Of a stretch of 48,137 nt of DNA, positions 43,629-48,137 are shown piece after piece. The stretch's first letter is position 1. Each line of letters starts with the position of its first letter. The stretch lies in the NCBI GenBank assembly GCA_027034975.1, contig JALVWQ010000023.1, positions 1-48,137 on the forward strand. The letters run 5' to 3'. The position numbers and the translations under genes are program-made. Below the pieces are notes generated by a model. It was not told where the DNA came from, did not search any database, and worked only from the letters and a program-made list of their open reading frames with translations. The stretch comes from Campylobacteraceae bacterium. GTDB lineage: Bacteria > Campylobacterota > Campylobacteria > Campylobacterales > Sulfurovaceae.

Positions 43629-43867
43629 TCTTCTATTCCGGCTTTATTGTCAAACTCTTCATAAGGTTTATAATCTGATGGAATTTGTTTAACTAATTCA
43701 TTAATATCATATTTTTTTCTTGATTTTTTAATTGGCTCTAGGATGATTTTATTATCTTGTATTAAAAGTTTTATTTTATCTCCAATTGATAGATTTAACT
43801 CTTCTAATATTTTTTTTGGAAATCTTAAACCTTGAGAGTTTCCCCATTTTGAAATTGTAGTAGTCAT
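43622..43867 (-). CDS. mazE: MazE-type AbrB-fold antitoxin
   Basis: An 81-residue antitoxin with the swapped-hairpin DNA-binding domain TTISKWGNSQGLRFPKKILEELNL and DKIKLLIQDNKIILEPI, shown for its key Gly, Asn, Ser and Gln positions, then an acidic, disordered C-terminal tail that would wrap MazF. I chose the ATG after GGAG; an in-frame start 30 bases upstream would sit at the -10 box and cannot be transcribed from the promoter. It precedes mazF, the usual order. Confidence 0.9.
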   Translation of the reverse strand: MTTTISKWGNSQGLRFPKKILEELNLSIGDKIKLLIQDNKIILEPIKKSRKKYDINELVKQIPSDYKPYEEFDNKAGIEEW

Positions 43868-43897
43868 GATATACTCCATTTCATTATGTATATCCAA

Positions 43898-43926
43898 AGT
43901 ATATCAAATATTTGATTGAATGTCAA
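43898..43926 (-). promoter_or_regulatory. Promoter of mazEF (consensus TTGACA-17-TATACT)
   Basis: Minus-strand TTGACA (43921-43926) and TATACT (43898-43903) are 17 bases apart, close to the sigma-70 consensus. CAAATATTTG between them is palindromic and could be the MazE operator. The ACATATTGACA stretch also stands before the BrnT-like gene. Confidence 0.75.
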
Positions 43927-43945
43927 TATGTATAACGTTTGTCTT

Positions 43946-44042
43946 CACCAATATCTTACCTGTTTCTATCTTGACAATATCTATAATAATAACAAGTTAT
44001 TTTTCAATAAAAGCTAAATTTTGATAGGGAAAGATATTAGTG
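43946..44042. repeat. Weak imperfect inverted repeat
   Basis: CACCAATATCTTACC...CTATC (43946-43970) pairs with GATAGGGAAAGATATTAGTG (44023-44042) apart from several unpaired bases. Further complementary pairs (TAACAAGT/ACTTGTTA) interleave with it. It occupies most of the gap between mazE and the pentapeptide-repeat gene; the rest shows no gene. Confidence 0.4.
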
Positions 44043-44094
44043 TGCAAGTACTTGTTATGATGTCTTTGGTAAGCTTGAATTGAAATAACTTTTT

Positions 44095-44952
44095 TTACAT
44101 ACTTCCTTTTAGCCAATCAGGTACAGGAGTTTTTGATAACTTTGGTATATCTTTACCACAAGCAAGTTTTGAGTCCCTATAAGTAGTTTCCCAAGCACGA
44201 GCACTTTTAAGTTGCTTACAAGTAAAATTTGTTACATGTAATAAGTTTGCTCTATATAAATGTGCATTCTTTAAAATAGCCGAAGATAAATTAGTATATG
44301 ACAAGTCAACATATCTTAAATCGGCATCTTTAAAATTAGCCTTAGCAAAATTACTATATTTTAAACTTGCTCCTAATAAGTCAGCTTTTTTTAAATTTAC
44401 TCCAAGTGCCCTAACATATTCTAGATTTGCTCCAACTAGGAAAGCCTTATATAAATTAGCACCTGCTAAAATAGATTGTTCTAGATTTGCATTTGAAAGA
44501 TAAGTTTTTTCTAAATTTGAAGAAGCTAAGTTTGCTTTTTTTAAATTTGCCCTATCGAGATTTGCTTTTTTTAAATTTGCTTTTATTAACATGCAATTTT
44601 CAAGATTAATATTTGCTAAATAAGTTCCAACTTCATTTTCCGGAACAGATAAGTTAATTCCGTTTAAATTTATGCCTTTACGATTTAAATATTCTAAGGC
44701 ATCTTTTTTCCCAGAATTTCCAACAGCTTTTGTTGTAATTAATTGCCAAGCACCGAGAGTACGAGTAAAATTTCTATCTTCTTGTTCATTTTTGATTTGT
44801 TTATAATTAAAATAAAATCCAATTAATGTAATGATTAATAGAAATGAACTTAATGATTGAAATATTCTTGTAATATGCCATTTATCTAACCAATTTGCAA
44901 ATTTAATTAAACTTATTTTTTTTACCAATTGATTAAAAAAAATTTTAAACAT
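44095..44952 (-). CDS. Membrane-anchored pentapeptide-repeat protein
   Basis: A 285-residue protein with one N-terminal transmembrane helix (about 30-50), a linker with GAWQLITTKAVGNSGKKDALEYLN, then about 25 pentapeptide repeats of the A(N/D)LXX type (about 98-240), such as KANLKKANLDRANL. This would fold as a right-handed quadrilateral beta-helix. The C-terminus is a short cysteine-containing domain (LACGKDIPK). The AWQL-T-GNSGK linker occurs in other pentapeptide membrane proteins. No enzyme motif is present. The QnrB-like gyrase-protection role is only one option and is not indicated. It sits alone in the TA island, with a gap on both sides. Confidence 0.85.
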   Translation of the reverse strand: MFKIFFNQLVKKISLIKFANWLDKWHITRIFQSLSSFLLIITLIGFYFNYKQIKNEQEDRNFTRTLGAWQLITTKAVGNSGKKDALEYLNRKGINLNGINLSVPENEVGTYLANINLENCMLIKANLKKANLDRANLKKANLASSNLEKTYLSNANLEQSILAGANLYKAFLVGANLEYVRALGVNLKKADLLGASLKYSNFAKANFKDADLRYVDLSYTNLSSAILKNAHLYRANLLHVTNFTCKQLKSARAWETTYRDSKLACGKDIPKLSKTPVPDWLKGSM

Positions 44953-45080
44953 TTATAATTTTCCTACTATTTTAGTTAAAAATAAAAATCTTTATAAAGT
45001 ATACTATCACACAAGGAAACTTGGTGTCAAAATACTTATTTTTTTGATTTATTTTTTGTGTTAATGTACTCATAACTAAT

Positions 45081-45330
45081 TATTCAAGGAACATTATAGC
45101 GAAAATAACCCGATATTTACAAATTGAAGGAACACTTTAAATGTACTGTTATTTAGTAAAAATATTAAAAATTGCCATATTTTGAGCAAAAAGTGATAAA
45201 TTTTTATACTATATAACTATTACTTATGTCCTTTTAGGTGGCTATACCGTTATTAATGGACATTTTGTGTTCCTTGATTTGTAAAATTCTGACATTAACG
45301 GACATTTGAACAAATTTTGTTCCTTGAATA
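45081..45330. mobile_element. Candidate MITE-like element with bipartite inverted ends
   Basis: TATTCAAGGAACA (45081-45093) and TGTTCCTTGAATA (45318-45330) are a perfect 13-base inverted pair. Inside, TTTACAAATTGAAGGAACAC (45116-45135) and GTGTTCCTTGATTTGTAAA (45267-45285) are a near-perfect second pair. The core motif TGTTCCTT therefore occurs four times, two per end. AAT flanks both ends and could be a target duplication. No transposase frame fits inside, so if mobile it is non-autonomous or a remnant. Confidence 0.5.
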
Positions 45331-45345
45331 AATAAAGGTGTAACT

Positions 45346-45450
45346 ATGCAACAAAAGATGATTCTTCTTTTCATTTTTTTTAGAAAAAAACGAAACAAAA
45401 AAATCGCACAAGAGATGAGATTTTCGGGAGATTTACTTATCTTCCGCTAA
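45346..45450 (+). CDS. Candidate 34-residue small protein
   Basis: AAAGGTG precedes an ATG by five bases, followed by 34 codons. The product opens MQQKMILLFIFFRKKRNKK, a short hydrophobic stretch and a basic cluster, and ends with GDLLIFR. The second half is encoded by the left arm of the 137-base palindrome. Small hydrophobic-basic peptides of this kind occur among type I toxins, but there is no evidence of function or expression, and chance is possible. The ORF lies just outside the MITE-like element. Confidence 0.25.
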   Translation: MQQKMILLFIFFRKKRNKKIAQEMRFSGDLLIFR

Positions 45451-45542
45451 AAATGCAAAACTCAGTCTAAAGACTTCAAACAGTTGCATTTTCTTTACAC
45501 TACAGCTAAGTAAATCTCTTTTCCGAAAATCTCAAATTGTGC
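45406..45542. repeat. 137-base nested palindrome
   Basis: GCACAA (45406-45411) pairs with TTGTGC (45537-45542). TGAGATTTTCGG pairs with CCGAAAATCTCA, GAGATTTACTTA (45428-45439) with TAAGTAAATCTC (45507-45518), and AAAATGCAA with TTGCATTTT inside. The tip is GTCTAAAGAC. Stacked stems in consistent nesting suggest one large hairpin. Confidence 0.75.
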
Positions 45543-45545
45543 AGG

Positions 45546-45571
45546 ATACAAGTCAATTAATTGGCTTGTAT
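45546..45571. terminator. 26-base palindrome downstream of higA
   Basis: ATACAAGTCAATTAATTGGCTTGTAT is symmetric in 12 of 13 base pairs and begins nine bases after the higA stop on the minus strand. AT-rich with no loop and no U-tract; termination or protein binding are both possible. Confidence 0.45.
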
Positions 45572-45579
45572 AAAGAACT

Positions 45580-45882
45580 TTACGCTACCTCCTCGGCTTT
45601 ATGAATGCTTTTAAGTATGTCACTCTTCTTTTTAGCTACTTTGCATAAATCGTAACTGTTTTGTAGGTTTAGCCATAGTTGTGGGGTGGTTCCGAAGAAT
45701 TTGGCAAGTTTGAGTGCCATCTCTGTTGTAATGCCTCGTTTAGTGTTTACTAATTTATTGATTGCACGAAATGAAGTATGTAACTCTTTAGCTAATTTTG
45801 TTTGTGAAATATTTAAAGGTTCTAAAAACACCTCTTTTAATATCTCTCCTGGGTGTGTTGGTTCTCTTTGTAGTTCTATCAT
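45580..45882 (-). CDS. higA: Orphan HigA-type antitoxin (XRE family)
   Basis: A 100-residue HigA-family protein. PTHPGEILKEVFLEPLNISQTKLAKEL opens the helix-turn-helix domain (shown for its PTHPGE start), followed by SFRAINKLVNTKRGITTEMALKLAKFFGT and LWLNLQNSYDL, typical of the VapI/HigA group. I chose the ATG rather than an in-frame TTG 42 bases upstream, whose codons come from the adjacent palindrome. No HigB-like toxin frame is found upstream (the usual place) or downstream, so it is an orphan. Confidence 0.88.
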   Translation of the reverse strand: MIELQREPTHPGEILKEVFLEPLNISQTKLAKELHTSFRAINKLVNTKRGITTEMALKLAKFFGTTPQLWLNLQNSYDLCKVAKKKSDILKSIHKAEEVA

Positions 45883-45895
45883 GGTTAGTACTTTG

Positions 45896-46061
45896 AACCC
45901 AAAATTTGCATTAGAGATTAACAACCTTTAGCAAATCATTTAGCTTAGGACATTTACAAAAATCCATCAATTAACCTTTAGGTTAACCTCAAGATTTTTG
46001 CAAACACCCTAAACTAAAGCATTTGCCAAATCTTTGCTAATTCTAATGCAAGATTTGGGTT
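45896..46061. repeat. Long imperfect palindrome, family copy 2
   Basis: A 166-base palindrome. AACCC...GCATTAGA (45896-45915) pairs with TCTAATGC...GGGTT (46042-46061), 18 of 20 bases, and inner arms (about 45932-45964 and 45992-46027) pair at about 75 per cent. The centre is TTAACCTTTAGGTTAA. The reverse complement of the right half resembles the left half of the copy near 32826. It lies where a higB gene would be expected. Confidence 0.7.
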
Positions 46062-46114
46062 TAATGTATATTTTGTAAGTATACTATTTGTGTTCTTAAT
46101 TTAAAAACAAATCA

Positions 46115-46142
46115 CTTAGCTCTAAGCACTAAGCTCTAAGCT
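46115..46142. repeat. Heptad array downstream of smpB, 4 units
   Basis: CTTAGCT, CTAAGCA, CTAAGCT, CTAAGCT. Same class as the arrays at 5880, 28828 and 46666, and roughly complementary to the one at 46666, so smpB is flanked by inverted copies. Confidence 0.7.
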
Positions 46143-46171
46143 AAAATTTGCAAAACTTTTTTGCAAATTTT
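46143..46171 (-). terminator. Perfect 13-base inverted repeat at the smpB stop
   Basis: AAAATTTGCAAAA and TTTTGCAAATTTT pair perfectly around a three-base loop and begin at the smpB stop. It is AT-rich, with a run of T at the end on the smpB strand only inside the stem, so it may be a weak terminator or an RNA-stabilising hairpin. Confidence 0.5.
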
Positions 46172-46632
46172 TAATAGCTTCTATTCTTCATTGCTTTTTG
46201 GGCTTCGCGATCTAGGGTGCGGCGTTTTAGGGTTTCTCGTTTATCGTGGAGTTTTTTACCTTTGGCTAGGGCTATTGATACTTTAGCTAGGTTGCGTTCG
46301 TTAAAGTAGATCATTAATGGGACTATTGTTAAGCCATCTTTGCTTACTTTGCCAAAGAGTTTGTCGAGCTGTTTTTTGTGTAATAAGAGCTTTCTTGGGG
46401 ATCGCTCGTCTTTGCTAAAGTGTCGGTTTGTTGTATCGAGGTGTGCTATGTAGGCGTTCATTAGGTAGAGTTCGCTTTTGATAAAGCGGCAAAAGGCGTC
46501 GTTTAGGTTTGCTCTTTTTGCTCGAAGAGCTTTAACTTCGCTCCCTTGCAGTACAATGCCGGCTTCGAACTTTTCGAGTATCTCATATTCGTGTCTGGCT
46601 TTTTTATTTTGTGCAATGATATTTATTGCCAT
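46171..46632 (-). CDS. smpB: SsrA-binding protein SmpB
   Basis: SmpB binds tmRNA and delivers it to stalled ribosomes for trans-translation. The 153-residue chain has [20 protein letters not shown] and [20 protein letters not shown] as the beta-barrel signature, then the basic tail [18 protein letters not shown], which mimics mRNA in the A site. The stop is next to a perfect inverted repeat. The ATG has AGGAT upstream and a TATAAT box 23 bases before. The tmRNA gene ssrA is not in the window. Confidence 0.96.
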   Translation of the reverse strand: MAINIIAQNKKARHEYEILEKFEAGIVLQGSEVKALRAKRANLNDAFCRFIKSELYLMNAYIAHLDTTNRHFSKDERSPRKLLLHKKQLDKLFGKVSKDGLTIVPLMIYFNERNLAKVSIALAKGKKLHDKRETLKRRTLDREAQKAMKNRSY

Positions 46633-46654
46633 TATAATCCTAGTTTTTGATGTA

Positions 46655-46660
46655 ATTATA
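46655..46660 (-). promoter_or_regulatory. Candidate -10 box for smpB
   Basis: Minus-strand TATAAT lies 23 bases upstream of smpB, just inside the heptad array at 46666. It separates smpB from the upstream ispE. Confidence 0.45.
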
Positions 46661-46665
46661 CCAAA

Positions 46666-46693
46666 AGCTAAGAGCTTAGGGCTTAGAGTGCTT
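46666..46693. repeat. Heptad array covering the ispE stop, 4 units
   Basis: AGCTAAG, AGCTTAG, GGCTTAG, AGTGCTT. The ispE stop (46683-46685) lies within the third unit, and the preceding Ala-Leu codons come from the third and fourth units. Confidence 0.7.
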
Positions 46694-47459
46694 TAAAAAA
46701 AGAGCTTCCGCTTCCGCTAAAGTAGTAGCCTTCTTTTTGGATTTTTTTGAGTTCTGGGTAGACGAGTAGAGCAGCTTTGTAGAGGTCGTTTAGTTTGGTA
46801 GGATCTTTTATATTATTTAATATATCAATTGATTTATTGAGCATATAGCTTGCTCCTGCGTTTGGTTTGGCATCTTTTAGATAGTTTTCTTTAAAGGCTT
46901 TATAGACTTTTGCGGTATCGCAATGGATTGGGGGTGTAAAGATCTCTAAATTGAGTGGCTCCTCTTCGAACTCTTCGATAATTTCGCCAAAACCACTTAC
47001 ATTTGCACTGTTGTAGCCGTATATAAAAAAGGGTACATCTGCACCGATTGTTGCACCGATATTGGCTAGTTCTTCGGTAGAGAGTTGCAGGTTGCAAGCA
47101 GTTTTAACCATATTCATAAAGGTTGCTGCATTTGAGCTGCCACCCCCTAAGCCGGCACCAAAGGGGATATTTTTTTTAACGACTACTTTATGGTTGTAGA
47201 AGAACTCTAAAATATCTAAGTCGCCTGTATGAGCATTAAGAGTTTTGTAGGCTTTGTAGATGATATTTTGCTCTTTTGGAATATCAAGCCCCTCTATGGT
47301 AAAGCTGTCGCACTTTTGGGGTACGAACTCTATTGTGTCGTAGAGGTTTTTAACCAGCATAAAGCGAGAGTTAAAGGTGTGGTAGAGGTTTCTGTTGTAC
47401 TCTTTTGTGCCAGTGATTTTTAAAAATATATTGACTTTTGCGTATGATTTTTCTAACAC
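46683..47459 (-). CDS. ispE: 4-diphosphocytidyl-2-C-methyl-D-erythritol kinase
   Basis: IspE phosphorylates CDP-methylerythritol in the MEP isoprenoid pathway that Dxs begins. The 258-residue GHMP kinase has [13 protein letters not shown] at the N-terminus and the phosphate loop [17 protein letters not shown] near residue 95. A third signature, SGSGSSFF, lies at the very C-terminus. The length is short but close to that of other Campylobacterota. Its last two codons and stop are made of heptad-repeat units. The start overlaps the truB end by seven bases. Confidence 0.94.
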   Translation of the reverse strand: MLEKSYAKVNIFLKITGTKEYNRNLYHTFNSRFMLVKNLYDTIEFVPQKCDSFTIEGLDIPKEQNIIYKAYKTLNAHTGDLDILEFFYNHKVVVKKNIPFGAGLGGGSSNAATFMNMVKTACNLQLSTEELANIGATIGADVPFFIYGYNSANVSGFGEIIEEFEEEPLNLEIFTPPIHCDTAKVYKAFKENYLKDAKPNAGASYMLNKSIDILNNIKDPTKLNDLYKAALLVYPELKKIQKEGYYFSGSGSSFFKAL

Positions 47460-48137
47460 TGCTTATACTCCTTTGGGAGGCGATTGAGCCTATATTTTAC
47501 TTGCTTCTTCTCTATATCGATAATTGAGTAGAAGTTTTTTGTCTCTATGAGGTATGTGCCATCTTCTTGGGTTGCAAAGTAGCTTGCATCTATCTTTTTA
47601 CCGAGTTCTAGTATGCTCTCGTCTGCTAAGAAACTGTTTTTTGGGATTTTAAGGTATTCAAATGGGTTGAGCGGTTTTTCGTTTTCGTATCTAAATTTGC
47701 CTTCGTTTATGCGGTGGAGGGCACTGAGTGTTGCGGTTACACCTAAGCGAGCGGCTATCTCTTGGGCGATAGAGCGGATGTATGCACCTTCGCTGACTTC
47801 GATTTCGAAAGTGATAAATGGGTGGTTGTAGTTTATTAGTTTTATATTGTAGATTTGCGATGTTATCTCTTTTAACTTAACGGTTTTGCCTTCTCGTGCT
47901 AAGTCGTAGGCTTTTTTACCGGCTATCTTTTTTGCAGAGAATTTAGGCGGCAGGTAGGTCAGCGAGCCAATAAGAGAGTGGAGAGTTTTTTTGATCGTCT
48001 CGATATTTATGGTAGGGGTGTCGCTTAAGCTTATGATATTTTCTATATCTAGGCTATCTGAGCTAGCACCAAGCCACATGGTTGCACGGTAGCTTTTGGG
48101 AGTTTTGTCTAAAAATTGAAAGAGCTTTGTATATATA
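47453..48137 (-). CDS. truB: tRNA pseudouridine-55 synthase (5' end cut by window edge)
   Basis: TruB makes pseudouridine 55 in the T-loop of tRNAs. The frame stays open to the edge, giving 227 residues. It begins IYTKLFQFLDKTPKSYRATMWLG, shown for the conserved Lys-x-Tyr-x-Ala and Leu-Gly, with LPPKFSAKKIAGKKAYDLAREG and GAYIRSIAQEIAARLG following. The catalytic Asp (TLDP motif) should lie just beyond the right edge. A Met at 48079 is internal, not the start. The gene is followed by ispE with a seven-base overlap. Confidence 0.94.
   Translation of the reverse strand, partial: IYTKLFQFLDKTPKSYRATMWLGASSDSLDIENIISLSDTPTINIETIKKTLHSLIGSLTYLPPKFSAKKIAGKKAYDLAREGKTVKLKEITSQIYNIKLINYNHPFITFEIEVSEGAYIRSIAQEIAARLGVTATLSALHRINEGKFRYENEKPLNPFEYLKIPKNSFLADESILELGKKIDASYFATQEDGTYLIETKNFYSIIDIEKKQVKYRLNRLPKEYKQC

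Larger units (their letters stand above)
44953..45579. other. 627-base gap with no convincing gene, filled by palindromes
   Basis: Apart from a 34-codon ORF, no coding sequence is seen. The gap holds a 250-base element with double inverted ends (45081-45330), a 137-base nested palindrome (45406-45542) and the 26-base hairpin at 45546-45571 after higA. The rest is AT-rich single-copy-looking DNA. Confidence 0.6.

Noticed and set aside
43867-43897. Longer MazE N-terminus
   Set aside because: The upstream start lies at the -10 box, upstream of the predicted transcript start.
45406-45542. Retron ncRNA
   Set aside because: Long nested stems are compatible, but there is no reverse transcriptase gene in the window.
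45882-45924. Longer HigA N-terminus from a TTG
   Set aside because: The codons derive from the palindrome and do not match HigA proteins, which start close to the PTHPGE motif.
45896-46061. Integron attC site next to a TA cassette
   Set aside because: The outer arms do not end in the GTTRRRY/RYYYAAC core sites, the order relative to higA is wrong, and no integrase is present.
1-48137. tRNA, rRNA or tmRNA genes
   Set aside because: I looked for T-loop (GTTCGAATC-like) and conserved rRNA stretches in the gaps and found none.

Overview
ORGANISM. The window is a low-GC, gene-dense bacterial chromosome segment that looks like Campylobacterota (Epsilonproteobacteria). The reasons are a petABC operon with a diheme cytochrome c1, a clpS-clpA-aat operon, rplY-pth-permease-lysA-pheA-hisC in one block, and the order U32 protein-purE-glyQ-Nif3-zinc ribbon-waaA-pseudouridine synthase-ffh-rpsP-khpA-rimM-trmD-rplS. 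From memory this is the Campylobacter jejuni order and partly that of Helicobacter pylori. Most core promoters show a TATAAT -10 box with no clear -35 box, as is usual there. The flagellar genes fliF, fliG and fliH, which I recall lying between hisC and dxs in Campylobacter, are absent. A non-flagellated lineage such as Sulfurovum is therefore plausible, but the genus is not established. LAYOUT. Positions 1-2383 (minus) hold petC (cut by the edge), petB and petA, the cytochrome bc1 complex. Positions 2499-5197 (minus) hold mnmG and an unknown gene coupled to it. ribE and a small cupin follow on plus, then pabB, pyrB, a secreted lipase-like lipoprotein and bioD on minus. Positions 10119-25574 form a long plus-strand run: clpS-clpA-aat-tal, rplY-pth-LptF/G permease, lysA-pheA-hisC-dxs-metK, ferredoxin, ndk, then DUF177-rpmF-plsX. 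A HAD phosphatase, glnA and a PHP phosphatase follow on minus. Positions 29005-42485 (plus) are the conserved TrhP-to-rplS block, ending with an unknown membrane protein and recQ. Positions 42486-46170 are a small accessory island: a BrnT/BrnA-like pair, MazEF, a membrane-anchored pentapeptide-repeat protein, an orphan HigA-type antitoxin and several long palindromes. The core resumes with smpB, ispE and truB (cut by the right edge). HOW THE GENES WORK TOGETHER. Most products serve translation and its quality control (L25, Pth, L32, S16, RimM, TrmD, L19, KhpA, MnmG, TrhP, TruB, GlyQ, SmpB, Ffh), amino-acid and cofactor synthesis (LysA, PheA, HisC, GlnA, PabB, BioD, RibE, PurE, Dxs, IspE, MetK) or N-degron proteolysis (Aat-ClpS-ClpA). 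NON-CODING STRUCTURE. The least expected content is non-coding. It includes a family of degenerate heptanucleotide repeat arrays in intergenic gaps, two of which supply the stop codon of the adjacent gene and one of which contains a -10 box. There are two related long palindromes about 13 kb apart, a 250-bp element with double inverted ends, and a 137-bp nested palindrome overlapping a tiny ORF. I found no tRNA, rRNA, CRISPR array or intact transposase. No clearly novel multi-gene system is evident; the repeat families and the TA-rich island are the best leads.
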